A DNA stretch of 64,000 nt from Cladopsammia gracilis (GCA_022457155.1 JAJGOT010000117.1:1251501-1315500), one strand, 5' to 3'; positions 10,415-21,599 are shown, numbered from the stretch's first letter. The notes: generated from the sequence alone by a model not told the origin. Numbers and translations are program-made.

Positions 10415-11069
10415 AAAAGTCCACAAAGTTAACAACGAACCTTTGTTAACACCATTCGTCCCTTTTTTATACTGATACCTATATCTCATTTTTGCGCATG
10501 CGCATTAACGAGATAAAAAGTAGAATTTTGCTTGTCAGGCAGTGTATCTGAATTTTTTTTACTTTTCCAAAAAAATGGGTTGGTCGGGCGATGGGAAATG
10601 AAACATTTTATTGGGATGGCTTACAACAAATTAGTTATTGTTATCGCTGGATTCATGCTGTTCTTGTTACGAAATGCATTCGTAACAAGCATTACGTCAC
10701 TGAGTTTACAGCTGATGGAAGGAGTGAGTGAGCGAGTGAGTGCTCATTTGCATATCTGTCTCTGTTACCGATAACCCATACATTACGCATGCGCATATTC
10801 ACAGGTTAAAAAGGAGAAGTGATTTGCAGGATGGTTATTCATAGATCCTGTTTTGATGAAACATAGTGTTGCATAGAAAAGCAAAGTGGACTAGGATGCC
10901 CAAAAATTTGCTTGTATTACAGAAATTAAAACACTTTGACTGGACCCTCAAAAATTTCTGGGGGAGCATGCTCCCAGACCGCCCCAGTTACTTCCACCTT
11001 TGGCGGTCATTTATTCAAACCCCCTGACAATAAATCCTAGATCCGCCCCAGCTTGATTGTCATAATAGC
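10415..11069. other. Non-coding stretch with a dispersed repeat and a hairpin
   Basis: It holds the partner (10535-10625) of the repeat at 4850-4940 and a perfect small hairpin at 10663-10689 (CTTGTTACGA on one arm). A TTTCTGGGGGAGCATGCTCC-type motif near 10955 also occurs at about 12380 in another context. No gene. Confidence 0.5.
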
Positions 11070-11562
11070 ATGAAGTGGTTCAAATTTTTCTTTGTTTTGG
11101 AAATTTTGAAACCAGCTTGATTTTTATTTTCCTTTGTCTCTGATTCATTTCCATAATAAGAGACAAAGCAAAACAAAAATCAAACACAACAGCTATAGCT
11201 GTACAGTACATGATCAAACTGATTATGAGAATAGGAGCCTTCAACCAATTAAAGGCTCACCACAGACTTCCCATGAGGAAAGTTGGTGAACCCTAAGGAT
11301 GTCTGCATTAAATGTTGGGGTAAAGGGAATGGTCATTGTCTATTTTTAAGTTATTATTAATGTTAATAAGGTTGCTGAACACAGTCTAATAGACTGTATG
11401 TATGTGGATGTCTGCAATGTCTGCTGCTGATGCAAGAAAGCCAACATGGCACCTACATACAGTGATCATTTTAATTTTGTTCACCAAGTTTTATTTTCCA
11501 ACTTTTTATCAAACAGACTGATATAACTATAACAAATAATGTTATATTTTATTATTTTTCAG

Positions 11563-11760
11563 CTGTGCAGTCTTTCATCATCGTAACTGGCACCATCATT
11601 GCCCAAGAATTAAAACATACCTCCTCAGAGATGTTTAACACGGCAGGTTTTATGATGGATACACAACACCATTTATAATCCATGTTCAACAGCAACCCAC
11701 AACCAAGCTACATCCTGGTCAACCCACTGGTACTGCCAGTGCTGAAGACCTCATTATCAG
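11563..11760 (+). pseudogene. Exon-like block A, left copy
   Basis: A 198-nt block bounded by TTATTTTTCAG and CAG/GTACAT, matching 56810-57009 on the minus strand. The best frame starts CAVFHHRNWHHHCPRIKTY and breaks at a TAA soon after; a second frame is open near the end (TASAEDLIIR). The conserved splice signals in both copies argue that it was once an exon. I do not recognise the protein. The Cys/His-rich opening could be a zinc site, but this is only an impression. Confidence 0.45.
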
Positions 11761-12226
11761 GTACATATCCCAAGTTCCAAAACACTTCACATACTTTTTT
11801 GCCTATACAGTAACTTTTATGCTGTAATGTTCAGGATGTCACAGCTTGCCATGATTGAATACTGATACAGCATTCAATTAAAAAGTGTTTCAAATGGGAT
11901 TTCATTGATATGGTCTCTTCAGGGGAATGATCATGTTTGGAGTTGTCGCTGACAGAGAGGAAACTGTACATGTGTAATATGAAGAGCTGTAAATGGAAAA
12001 TGCATGCTGATATTGGAGCTTAATGAATAAAATGTTAACAACAAACTTTATTCTTCATCAAAGCCTACAATAAGTTAGTAATTACCATTTTGAATAAAAT
12101 TTAATGGTTACTGGCTACCCAAAATAACCTTAGAGTTAAAAATGCCAGGCAACCCAAGTAATTATGCAGTTCTCCAAGTAGGTTTTTTTTTGGGGTCACA
12201 CTTCCCTTTTTGAATGCGTTCATACA

Positions 12227-12499
12227 CAGGGGTTTCAATAGAAGCCGGCTACTGGCAGTGTACCGCCGCCTACTTCGCCTCTCACCGCCTTTTACTGAAA
12301 CTGTAACTGTCTTTCATTTCACTCAATTTCATGCTCAGAATGCTGCAAATTGCATTTCTGAGCCTCTAGATTTCAAAATTTTCTGGGGGGCATGCCCCCA
12401 GACACTCCTAGTGGGACAGGGCCTTATGGCCCATTATCTGTTACAGCCGCCTATTATACCTTGGCCAGCCAACTACTTCAATTCTCATTGAAACCACTG
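12227..12499. mobile_element. 273-bp MITE with CAG...CTG ends
   Basis: Inverted termini CAGGGGTTTCAAT (12227) and ATTGAAACCACTG (ending 12499) are flanked by direct CATACA at 12221-12226 and 12500-12505. The related sequence at 63350, which lacks the insertion, reads GCTTATACATAATC and shows the empty site. CAG-type ends recall hAT elements, but those make 8-bp duplications, so the superfamily stays open. Confidence 0.75.
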
Positions 12500-13204
12500 C
12501 ATACATAATCTTACTTTAACTCAATGAATCTGAATTTGATACCAGATGTTAGGCTAGGATGAAAGTTTTGGACGATGCTCTTTTTATGCTTATTGGTGTT
12601 TCCATAGCAATTTTTCCTAAATATCTTTCGATTTTGGGGCTACTGCGACAAGCGAATAAATGCAATATAAAACACAGTGTAGTACACTAAATGTGAAAAT
12701 TTCAGACAAATTAAACTGCTTGATTTTGAATAAATCGCTAAAACATTTTTAACATGTGTTTTTCATGTTTGAAATCATTTAATTACTACAGAAGGTTTCC
12801 TCAGACTTAAATTATTACTCCCTGCAAAAAGCTGTGACTAACTCCTCAGCAATACTAACTCCTCAAGCTTTTCATTCAAATGCAGTTTAAAAAGAGTGAA
12901 AACGTCAAGCAAAACTTCATTTGAAAGAATAGCTCGATCTCTTTATTGCCGAGGAGTTAGTCAGAGCTATTTGCAGGGAGTAATAATTTAAGTCTGACAA
13001 AACTTTCTGTGGTAATTTAATGATCATTTGTGAGACCTATGGAATGTTTTGATTGCTTATATTTTAAACCTGAAAAAAACTCTGTTAAAAATGTTTCAGT
13101 GATCTATTCCAAATCAAACAGTTTAATTTGTTTGAAATTTTCCCATTTAGTGTGCTATACTGTGTAGATTGAATGTGAATAATTTTTATATGAAAATCAT
13201 ATAT

Positions 13205-13370
13205 TTTGACTGCAGTTAAACATAGTGAAGTTTGTGATCAAGCAGTGATTAAGCAGTTGAAAAACCAACCTGAAAAAAAAAAAATTCAGGCTTGAACGGG
13301 ATTCGAAACCATGACCTTGCCACACCGGTGCAATGCTCTATCCACTGAGCTATCAAGCCAGATGGGTATA
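13205..13370 (-). mobile_element. tRNA-derived SINE, minus copy
   Basis: The tRNA-like head (13289-13359) on the minus strand has a 7-bp acceptor stem (GGCTTGA with TCAAGCC), a D arm with A box TAGCTCAGTGGATAGAGC, an anticodon-like stem TTGC/GCAA and a T arm TTTCGAATCC (B box). Then follow a poly-T run, CAGGTTGG, CAACTGCTTAA and a tail GATCACAAACTTCACT. The loop lacks the usual U before the anticodon and a long body follows, so it is a SINE rather than a tRNA gene. Confidence 0.8.
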
Positions 13371-13499
13371 TTACGAACTCGCAATTGACCATCTATCCAT
13401 GTGGCTTGATAGTATAATAATATTATTATTTTTTAGATAGTATAGCAGGTCCACATCTGCTTAGCTGCCTTATTTTTAACCTGCTTTACCAAAGAAACT

Positions 13500-13537
13500 A
13501 TGTATGTATGTATGTATGTATGTATGTATGTATGTAT
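13500..13537. repeat. (GTAT)n microsatellite
   Basis: About nine uninterrupted TGTA/GTAT units directly abutting the plus-strand SINE. Confidence 0.95.
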
Positions 13538-13672
13538 AGCTCAGCAGATAGAGCATTGCACTGGTATCGCAAGGTCATGGGTTCGAATCCTGTTCAAGCC
13601 TGAATTTTTTTCAGGTTGCTTTTTCAACTGCTTAAGTTGAGAGCACACTGCAAGGATCACAAACTTCACTCA
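13537..13672 (+). mobile_element. tRNA-derived SINE, plus copy
   Basis: A box TAGCTCAGCAGATAGAGC (13537) and B box GGTTCGAATCC (13580-13590) are followed by TTCAAGCCTGAATTTTTTTC, CAACTGCTTAAG and the tail GATCACAAACTTCACTCA. The 5' acceptor strand is replaced by a (GTAT)n run at 13500-13537. Same family as the minus copy. Confidence 0.8.
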
Positions 13673-13997
13673 CTGTGTAGATTATAGTGCATTTATTCAC
13701 TTGTCACGGGTGGCCCCAAAATTGAAAGATAATTAGGAAAAACTGTTCTTCAACATGTTTGTTTACCATTGCTATGGAAATGCTGATTAATATAAAAAGA
13801 GCATCTCCCAAAACTTTCATCCTAGCCTAACAAATGGATTCATTGAGCTAAAGTAAGATCATGTATAAGCACTTTCAAAAAGGGAAGTGTGACCCAAAAT
13901 AACTACTTGGAGCCACCTTAAAGTATTATACAACTGTTCTATCTGAATCCAGCCTGTGTGTGAGCATTAGTCTTGAACTTATCATTTCTATTTTTAG

Positions 13998-14081
13998 AAA
14001 CCCTTCATATAAAGTCAGTCAATGGAGAGGAATGGATCAAAGAAAATTGGACTCACAGGATCAGGAGGAAACATTGTAAAA
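13998..14081 (+). pseudogene. Exon module B1
   Basis: An 84-nt block between TCTATTTTTAG and GTAAGAACA. It shares CTTCATATAAAGTCAGTCAA and GAATGGATCAAAGAAAA with modules at 22148, 22627 and 56101 (-). One frame reads NPSYKVSQWRGMDQRK and stops at the donor. Function unknown. Confidence 0.5.
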
Positions 14082-14276
14082 GTAAGAACAGTCACTAGTT
14101 AACTTCAAGTTTGCACTGATTGATAAAAACTAAAATCCAGAGGAAAAGAAGTTTAATTCAGAATTGCTGTTTCAGTTTATAACAAGCTCTATGAGCAGCA
14201 ACACAAGTGCAAAGGGTCACCAAAAGGAAATGATCACATTTGGAGTGGTTTAATACTGAGAGACAGAAAACTGGAC

Positions 14277-14520
14277 ATGACATCCATATCATCGTTTAAA
14301 TGTTACATACGTAGAATAGACCTTGTTTCTAAATTGATTGATAGTAAATGTGACAACTGCCTTTTATGTAAGACTTAGGTTAGATTTTAAATTGTACATA
14401 TTATATATAGTTTTATTTTAAATTCTTAAATATTTTTAGGTAGTATTTAGTGTCCCCAGTTAGTGGTTGTATAACTGCTATTTTACATTTGACACATGAA
14501 TAAAGGTTGTTGTTGTTGTT
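14277..14520 (+). mobile_element. LINE 3' end with (TTG)n tail
   Basis: Reading SISSFKCYIRRIDLVSKLID, then SKCDNCLLCKT and a stop, followed by a short 3' UTR, AATAAAGG and a (TTG)n run (about 14504-14523). It interrupts sequence that is continuous in the copies at 22530 and 56350 (-), so it is a 5'-truncated insertion. The C-x2-C-x2-C ending is typical of some CR1/L2-like LINE ORFs as I recall them; clade uncertain. Confidence 0.55.
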
Positions 14521-14578
14521 GTTGTGTGATTATGAAGAGGTGTAAATAGAATATACATGCTGACATTGGGGCTTTTAA

Positions 14579-15065
14579 GAGACACTCTCCCTTTTCACCA
14601 GGTGAGACGTAGCGGGAGGTTGAAAATACAAACACCCAACTATATCACCCAGAGATACCCTAATGTGTACTAGTAAATGTGAGAAACTTATTAATTTTGT
14701 TGTGGAGTTTAATATTTTTTTAGAAAATAATTTAAAGCTCAAGATGGCCCGATTTGCCCCAAAATCACAAATTCGACCTCAAATACCGAGGGGTACAAAT
14801 CGATCTCGCGCACACGCGCAAAGCAAAATATTATAATTATTTTCAAAACACTTTATTAGGAAGATAATTCTGAGCTGTTTGAGCTATAATACACAATTAT
14901 AGCGCTTTTAATTTAAATTTGGCAGCTTTGCACAAGTTGATAAAATTTCAGATTTTAAAAATACCAAATTATACACTGTTTTCGAATTATTGAAAACACA
15001 CTCAGTATAACTTGTTATTCCTTCAAACTTTCAAAATGGCAAGTACATGAGTGATATTTCAACTG
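14579..15065 (+). repeat. Left TIR of the 7.5-kb transposon
   Basis: Pairs with 21600-22090. Shared blocks include CAAACACCCAA, CACCCAGAGATACCCTAATG, AAGCTCAAGATGGCCCGATT and TCGAATTATT(G)A, through to CTTTCAAAATGGCAAGTACA. The arms differ by many substitutions, so the element is old. Confidence 0.85.
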
Positions 15066-16471
15066 TGCATAAAAATTAGTTTGGTAAAATTTGATTCTGA
15101 GGAGACCGGCTGCATGTTATTTGACCTAAATTGGGCTAATTTTACCGGCAGAAATGTAAACATTCGGTACCGACTTTTGTCTAACCAGCTATACAATTGT
15201 CCCGAAAATTATGCAATTACTCTAAAGGCTATTCAAATTCAAAATCCCCTTGAAATTAACACTTATTTTGCAGCTTACCTGGATTCTAGGAGGATTTGCA
15301 GTCCTGTAATTTTGTATTTGTTCTGTTCGAACTGGGCTTGAAGAACCCGTGAAGAAACATTTCCAGACCATTGTTTGAGGTGTATTCCATCCCTGGCTAA
15401 ATTCTCACTGTTAACATCCAATTTTCTTCATGTGCATTTGTAGTGAATTTTATATGTATCTCCTCAAGCTTTTGTTCTGATAATTTTCTCGGTATCTAAA
15501 ACTTTTGAGGGTGAAACATACAAATTTCTGGCCGAGCTGAAAGGTCCTGCAAGGCGCCGAAATGACAACTGGGCATGAAATATGATTGAAACAGTGCCTT
15601 GTCACGCAATACGCAGAGTATTATTATTGTAACGCGAGTTAAAAACATGATTTCTCTTTGAAAACATAATAAATAGAGGATAAAACATAACGTCGTTTTT
15701 TTTTTCAAATATTATAACTTACTGAAAAGAAATACTTCTGATTAAAACATGCGTGTATTTGTTTCAGCATTTTCCGCAGCCCAATCTCGAAAATGAAAAG
15801 CCGGGAAAACAGGTTTTGATAGAGTGTTTTTTTTTTTGTTCTGTGCAGAAGAATTGGTTTGTCATAATTTGATTCCGAAAACTAAGTTCGCTTACTGAAT
15901 GTCACAATTATTGGGAATGACTGTTTTGCAATTGTAATAATAATTTCTATAGTGAAGCTACACACGCAAAAATAATTGTGTTGCGCACTCCTTCGTTTGT
16001 TGTCGCAGGTGCTGCGAATTATAGTGTAGATTTATGCACATACTTCTCAGCCTGTTGTTTTAAAAACAAAACCCAAATTGAATTGAGATTACACTGATAA
16101 AGTGTCAAAATTGCGATAAAAGTTGGGCACTTATAGTCATCATTGAAGGAAATTTAATAACTAGAATCAACTCGTAACTTTACTGTAACTTTCAAACTAT
16201 TGATGCGCGTTTTGTAAAATTACATCCTACCCTAACATAATAATGGCCAATACCATGGCGAGATTCCTTCAAACTAATAGAGGTTTTAGACAATAAAGAT
16301 TGTAATCATGTACAATAACAAGACAGATCTGTGTGTACTGCAATTCAAAAATCGGTCTCTTTTAAAGTACCTATAAATTGATTGACATGGCAGCGCAGCC
16401 GCTAAAAGTCCCCTCAGTTGTTGTTTACGCTTGCTAGAAGTTAGGGTTATATTTTTGATCGAGACAGTGAA
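15066..16471. other. Transposon 5' region, no coding evidence
   Basis: Lies between the left TIR and the first transposase exon. The 96-codon frame at 15051-15341 has no recognisable motif. Probably promoter, UTR and intron of the transposon. Confidence 0.45.
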
Positions 16472-16832
16472 ATGGAGAAAAGTTGTTCTTTCAAGCGGTT
16501 ATATGGCAGCCAGTGCGGTAAAGATCCACGCAGCAAGAAAGACGGTGTGATTGTTTCTCTAATCACAAGAGCTCCCTAAATTTGATGTAGGCCGCCTCCC
16601 TCGACGCTGAGGTCGAGCTTATCTTGGCAAGATCATCGATCTTTACCTTGCCCTCAAACATCAATGACCTGGATATCGGGCATTGGTTGGCGAAAAGGTT
16701 CATCGCGCTGCCGAGTACCAGTTCAGCTGTCGAACCATCTGCAAAAGTCCTGCGCTGCAGATCGCGGCATCAGCAAACAGATTTCGCAGTATATTCTCAA
16801 TCTAACAGGAATATTTTTACCTGTGGGATCAG
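16472..16832 (+). pseudogene. Transposase exon 1-like region
   Basis: ATG at 16472 opens MEKSCSFKRLYGSQCGKDPR then SKKDGVIVSLITRAP, stopping at 16577. After shifts, further coding-like pieces follow (NINDLDIGHWLAKRF; then in another frame AADRGISKQISQYILNLTG). A donor CAG/GTAAGC at about 16832 closes the block. Codon texture and the donor support an exon; the stop and at least two shifts break it. No named domain recognised. Confidence 0.45.
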
Positions 16833-17735
16833 GTAAGCCATGCTACAACGACAAACCAAAACCGCGCGCCAAGACCCGAAGACTTCTGACATCACCAAAG
16901 GTGTTTGTAATATTTCCCTGGTATGTTTTGTATTGTATTTTGGAGTGTGTGTGTTTACAACATGAGCAAGTCACTATGACACATGCACGCTGTATCATGC
17001 GCACGCTTTTCTGAAAATGTCATTGTTCGAGGGAAAGCGCGTACATTGCTTATTGAAAAAAAAAATGATTTGTTGTTTAAAACAGATACCTCAAATGGGG
17101 CGTTGTGTAGCAGCCTCCTCTGCAGGTATCTCAATTGGAAAGAAAGGAGAAAACTCTTTTTTTTTCCCTTCCTCTCCTCCCTCCCTCGGCCCCAGTCCCT
17201 CACGTCCTTTGAACCACAAACACAGGAAGCCCCAAAATAAAAAAAAGGTAGAAGGCTAGAAAAGCCAAAAAACAGAGTTGCCTGCAGAGGAGGCTAGGCG
17301 TTGTGTTTGTGTGTTAATGGGGGAAGGGAAGGGTGCCTTCACAAAAAAATGTGCAGTTTCCAGACTCGTATTCAGACTAACAAGGCGAGTAGGGGATTTC
17401 GGAAAGGACTGACTTTTACGATGCGCGCAAGGATTTTTAAGGGAAACAAAAGTCTAGAATTTCTAAATTTCTTCATAACTTTACCATTGCGCGCTTCACA
17501 CCTCGTCCTGGAGAACGAGTCTAAAGTTTATCCTTCTTGAATTTTGCATCATCACTGGACATCTGTCTTTTTTACTTCTGCACTTATTTGAGAGTTTGCT
17601 GACTTTTATTCAAGGATGGCGCAAAGGAATTTTGCGCCGGAAAACTCAATTACAGAATAATATCGGGAAGTGCGTGGCTAAAAATAACATGGTTTTCACT
17701 CCTGAAATCTCACGGTCTTTCTTTTGTTGTTTCAG

Positions 17736-18454
17736 GATGATCAGACAGTGGGCTCAGTGCAGTACACTCTAGCAACCCCTATGGGCAATTTCTATTCGCC
17801 TCCAAGTGACGAGTCGTCCAGTTCTGGGGAGATGTAAGCCCGGTTCCTCCATCCCGACTGCAGCTACGCTGGGAAAGTACAAGCGAGAGGACAAAACGCT
17901 ACTATGTGCGCAAGGCTGGACAAGGTAACTCTACATTGGTTCGAGACATCACGCCAAGTGAGCCTTACTCCCTTTTCGAGGCAGTCTGGTCATCCGGGGT
18001 GCTTCAACGCAGACATGAACTCAGCGAGAAGGCAACTGGCAACCCCATAGACGAAACTATGATGACCGCCCTCACTGAATGCTATCAAGCCGCTGCTAAC
18101 TGGGAGACCTGCCATCAGATCCTCTCAATCATGGCTGACAAACTGACCCTGAACCAGCTATGCCGGTGGATCCCAGATTTGAGCCAACATCGTTTCATGG
18201 AGGCTAGGCGCCACTGCTTGGTGTATGGAAGGGTGGCACCTGTACAGCAAGCCCCGACCCAACAGATGAAAGTGTCCAAAGAAAAGATAGACCACTTTAT
18301 CACCTTCATAACAAGCCCCCACATAGTGCAGGATCTGCCATTTGGCGACAGAACAATCACGCTATCGACCACGGGGACTATAAAAGTACCGAACGTGATC
18401 CGCATGATGATCCCGGAGCGAATTCAGGGTTCTCCCTAAATTTCAGCTCAGCAG
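17736..18454 (+). pseudogene. Transposase middle exon(s)
   Basis: Opens after GTTGTTTCAG at 17735 with DDQTVGSVQYTLATPMGNFY, then shifts frame (SRLQLRWESTSERTKRYYVR) into a 177-codon stretch (17906-18439) containing SEPYSLFEAVWSSG, TMMTALTECYQAAANWETCH and MADKLTLNQLCRWIPDLSQH. A TAA at 18437-18439 precedes a donor CAG/GTAAGG (18454). It reads as a real, once-constrained protein. I recall similar multi-copy proteins in corals and fish but cannot name the family. Confidence 0.55.
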
Positions 18455-18524
18455 GTAAGGGATTTTTGCTAAATGGTAAAGGGAAAACTGTGTGTCTTAA
18501 AAATGTTCCGGGGGCAAGCGGTTA

Positions 18525-18576
18525 CAGGCGGTAATAAGTGCTGCTTCAAGCGGTAAATTTTACCGGTTACCGCCTG
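18525..18576. repeat. Small hairpin in the transposon intron
   Basis: CAGGCGGTAA (18525) pairs with TTACCGCCTG (18567-18576). The inner sequence repeats GCGGTAA/TTACCGG. Possible MITE remnant. Confidence 0.45.
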
Positions 18577-18659
18577 ATAAGGAGAACTCTGGAATTGCAA
18601 GGCAGTAGTCGGCCTTTTGCGAAGAGTCTGGATACTTGCCCTTGAATCGCGCAACACTA

Positions 18660-18842
18660 CTACGCATCATGAAGATATGCGCAGCGTCCATTCAGACCTC
18701 TCTCCAGGGCCTCGACTATGTTAGTTCAAATGGTGTGCAAGCATTTGATGATCTCTGTGATGTGGACTGGGCATGAGCTGGGTGAAACAACAAGAAACGA
18801 GCCTGCACACAAGCAAACGCTATTTACGGAGCGACTACAAGG
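18660..18842 (+). pseudogene. Transposase short exon
   Basis: Pieces IMKICAASIQTSLQGLDYVS and FDDLCDV are followed, after a shift, by SWVKQQETSLHTSKRYLRSD. The block ends at a donor AAG/GTATGT (about 18842). The next exon starts after CATAG at 19154 and continues the same protein sense (VHVSESSAVADHCRSFALSN). Confidence 0.45.
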
Positions 18843-19154
18843 TATGTAATTTCAACACTTCCGATTTTGATATTTTCCTTAACAGTCTTTGAAAATCAGA
18901 AAAAATATTGATAATAGTTCAACTGACTTTATAAAAAGTAGGTCACTTCTTCTATGCGGGTGATTACTGTTCTTAACCCTTGCCGCTTGGCAACTTATAC
19001 ACCGCCCGATATGTTGCTTCGCGAGCGACTCATAAGGGAGACGCATGAGAAAGTGTATTTAGTCAAATTTTGCTCAAAATGCAATAAACAGCATCTACAG
19101 CGCGCATGTTTTGCATTTCATCTATTCAGTAATATCATTTATTTTAATCCATAG

Positions 19155-19740
19155 GTACACGTTTCGGAGAGCTCAGCGGTGGCAGATCATTGCCGATCAT
19201 TTGCTTTAAGCAACCCAAAGGAGCACTCGTTTGATGCCCCATGTGATCACCAGCACAATGACGTCTGCGAACAGTGTGCACTTCTGCCCTCGACAATAGC
19301 CGATATCGAAGCTGGCCTATCTGCTCAGAGTGATAACCTGCCATCCACCTTGAAAAAGGAGCTGACATTCCGATGCAAGCAAGCGAAAACCGCTATACTG
19401 GCATGGAAATCCCATCTTTGACGCTCTGTTAACCAGGACAGAGCAAGAGCCAAGCTTTTTGAAGAGATGGATGAGACGTCAATCATTGTGGTTCAAGACT
19501 GGGCAATGAAATATCTGCCGTGGAAGTACAGGGAGAGTCAGACTGACTGGTTCGCAAAGTGCAGAATTGGGTGGCATTTGATAGTGGCCACCAAGGGGAG
19601 GGGGGGGGGGGGGAAATTGAAGATGCTGATATTTGCTCACATCTTCAACCATTGCAGCCAGGACAGCAGTGCTGTAGTCGCGATAATGGCTGTGATCCAA
19701 CAGTTAAAAACCACAATGCCTACCCTAACTACGGTGTTAC
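19155..19740 (+). pseudogene. Transposase core, N-terminal half (Cys-rich and DWAMKYLP block)
   Basis: A cysteine/histidine-rich stretch (PCDHQHNDVCEQCALLP) is followed by ELTFRCKQAKTAILAWKSHL and an in-frame TGA at 19420-19422. That codon would be CGA with a single C-to-T change. Then comes METSIIVVQDWAMKYLPW-like sequence (MDETSIIVVQDWAMKYLP), followed by TDWFAKCRIGWHLIVATKG, a run of 17 G, and KMLIFAHIFNHCSQDSSAVV. The aspartate in QDWAMKYLP is a plausible first catalytic acid of a DDE-type fold, but this is inference. The end of the block is replaced by duplicated downstream sequence (next entry). Confidence 0.55.
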
Positions 19741-19887
19741 GATCCGGAAAAAAAGTCAACCCTGCCCCGGGGGCCCGCTCCATGATAACCACTGTTGATG
19801 CAAAGGGGGAAAGGATTTTCAAAAGCGATGACTTCCTAACTCACTCAAATAAGTGGCTTCTTTTCTAGGCTAGCTGCCAAGAAATCA
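19741..19887 (+). repeat. Ectopic duplicate of transposase C-terminal segment
   Basis: 147 bp (GATCCGGAAAAAAAGTCAAC to CAAGAAATCA) nearly identical to 20672-20820. It sits in the middle of the core domain between SSAVVAIMAV and RLDFSDPQWG, where this kind of protein should carry other sequence. It has displaced or overwritten part of the core. Confidence 0.8.
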
Positions 19888-20673
19888 AGCGTCTCGACTT
19901 CTCAGATCCGCAATGGGGCAAAGCAGCATGTGACCATAAGGCTGCCACAATAAAATCGCATATGAGGATTCACCTGAACTCTGGTCACGATATTGAGACC
20001 CCGCAACAAATGTTGGATGTGATCCTATCCTCGGGTAGAGTTCCAGCTGTGAACATTATCTCTGTGCGATTCGGTGTCTGTTCCTGTTGTGCTTTCTCCC
20101 AAGATAGATGGGATAAGCTTCATCAGCAACACAGAATCCGACGAGCGTGGTATTCAGGTCTGGAGGGCGTTCAACATCGGCCCTGGGAAGCATATCACAA
20201 GCGAGAAGTTGCGGTACCCATCACCATCCCAGCTACCCACATTGTCAGGCGTTACTCGTGCTACCCGGGCAAACTCGTTCACAGCGATCAAGGAGAGGAC
20301 AAAATCTAAATATAAAAGTGATGCAGGAGCTACAGAGGAAGAACAAGAACACAGCGAGGCATTGTTCCGCTGCCCCGAAGAGGGTTGCATTAGAACTTTC
20401 ATGCGCTTCTCGTCCATGCAGTGCCATCTAGACTGTGGGACACATCAGCTGGCCCTTGAGAGGGAGACTTTACTCGATCACGCTGCTGTCGAGTATACAC
20501 GGAGACTTGAAGGGCAGCGTGAAACCGTGCCAGAGCTGGCCACTGCTGTAGTCGAGGCAGGTACCTCTGAGAAATTACCCAAGGGTTGGACAATAAAAAC
20601 TAGTGCCCCGCGCCGACGATTCACAGAAGCACAGAAATCGTTCATGACCAGCAAATTTCTTCAGGGAGAATGA
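19888..20673 (+). pseudogene. Transposase core, C-terminal half with C2H2-type finger
   Basis: Begins RLDFSDPQWGKAACDHKAAT then IKSHMRIHLNSGHDIETP and MLDVILSSGRVPAVNIISV. It shifts frame near 20070 and continues ESDERGIQVWRAFNIGPGKH. At 20371-20445 is a zinc-finger-like CPEEGCIRTFMRFSSMQCH followed by LDCGTH (C-x4-C-x12-H-x5-H). The frame ends KLPKGWTIKTSAPRRRFTEA and stops at 20671. DFSDPQ-GK is a strong conserved-looking block, possibly with a later catalytic acid. The protein is dead; superfamily not assigned. Confidence 0.55.
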
Positions 20674-21123
20674 TCCGGAAGAAAAGTCAACCCTGCCTCG
20701 GTGGCCCGCTCCACGATAACCACTGTTAACGCAAAGCGGGAAAGGATTTTCAAAAACGATGACTTCCTAACTGTCACTCAAATAAGTGGCTTCTTTTCTA
20801 GGCTAGCCGGCAAGAAATCACTCACAAACGACATCCAGGAAGATCTGGATCTCGAGGCAATACAATGCGCCACTCAGGAAGCTACCATAGAAAGTATACG
20901 GAATGCAGCAATGCATGACCTCCTTCCAGGGCACCCCATTATGTGGGATGGGAACAATCTTTGCGAACTGGCTGCAAAAGCAAAACTGACAATGCTGTCA
21001 GTAGTGCAGCTGAGGAGTATCTGCCAGGACCTAAGCCTCGATGCAGATGTATCAGCTAAATGGAAACAACCTTGCATCATCTGCATCGGGGCTTACTGCA
21101 AGACCTGCAGCTGTACCCGCTAG
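20674..21123 (+). pseudogene. Transposase C-terminal region
   Basis: After the stop at 20671 and a one-base loss, the frame at 20701-21123 gives RSTITTVNAKRERIFKNDDF then TQISGFFSRLAGKKS and LEAIQCATQEATIESIRNAA. It ends with a Cys-rich tail (KQPCIICIGAYCKTCSC) before TAG at 21121. 20672-20820 is the source of the duplicate at 19741. Confidence 0.5.
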
Positions 21124-21599
21124 TGTAGAGAAGCATCGTGCATGCGCAACCTCGGGGATCAAAGGGCATTGAGGTCAGCAGGTACGTGAGACAAGGCACG
21201 CAGCAGGAAAGAGATAAGATAGATGTTAAATTGGCTTCCTACCATGTTCCCGCTAACCGACGCCCGCCAGGGGCCTTGTCTCTAGTTTTCTCTGACCGCG
21301 ACGCCCTGGGTACCAAAATGGGCAGTCAAAGTCTCTAACGCGATACACACAATAAATTTGTATTACTTTTTATAAACATTTGAACAGGCTGGGTTTTCAA
21401 ACATTCTCAAACGTTTTTTCCCATGTCATGTTCTTTTCGGGGGACTGGGGAGGGGCGACACTGAGCCCCTCCTTAACTGGATCCACTAGCTCATGTGATA
21501 TTGAAGTGTGCAAAACTAGTTTGCGCGTAAGTGGTTATAAGTAAATATCACTTAAAACAAAGTAGCCGTTTGCTGAGCCATAGAACAAATTTATGCACA
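21124..21599. other. Transposon 3' region
   Basis: Between the transposase stop and the right TIR. AATAAATTTG at about 21350 could be a polyadenylation signal. Nothing else is supported. Confidence 0.4.

Larger units (their letters stand above)
13171..13672. mobile_element. Composite of two inverted SINEs with an 11-bp target duplication
   Basis: CTGTGTAGATT occurs at 13160-13170 and again at 13673-13683, bracketing a minus-strand SINE, a short spacer with AT and GTAT repeats, and a plus-strand SINE of the same family. The uninterrupted right arm of the host element supports the bracketed block being an insertion. Confidence 0.65.
12169..13920. mobile_element. Long-terminal-inverted-repeat element, 1.75 kb
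   Basis: The left half (TCTCCAAGTAGG...GGGGTCACACTTCCC) and the right half (GGGAAGTGTGACCC...CTACTTGGAGCCA) are imperfect reverse complements over nearly the whole element, meeting at a centre near 12900. Shared words include GGAGTTAGTC, TTTGCAGGGAGTAATAATTT and GAAAGTTTTGG. A solo right end of the same family lies at 63245-63407. No ORF: a fold-back type non-autonomous transposon. It is itself interrupted by a MITE (12227-12499) and SINEs (13171-13672). Confidence 0.75.

Noticed and set aside
13289..13359. Functional tRNA gene (possible Thr-like anticodon)
   Set aside because: The cloverleaf nearly closes, but the anticodon loop lacks the usual U33 and the sequence continues into a SINE body with a second inverted copy nearby.
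17301..17540. 79-codon ORF
   Set aside because: It falls in the transposon intron between donor 16832 and acceptor 17735 and has no motif.
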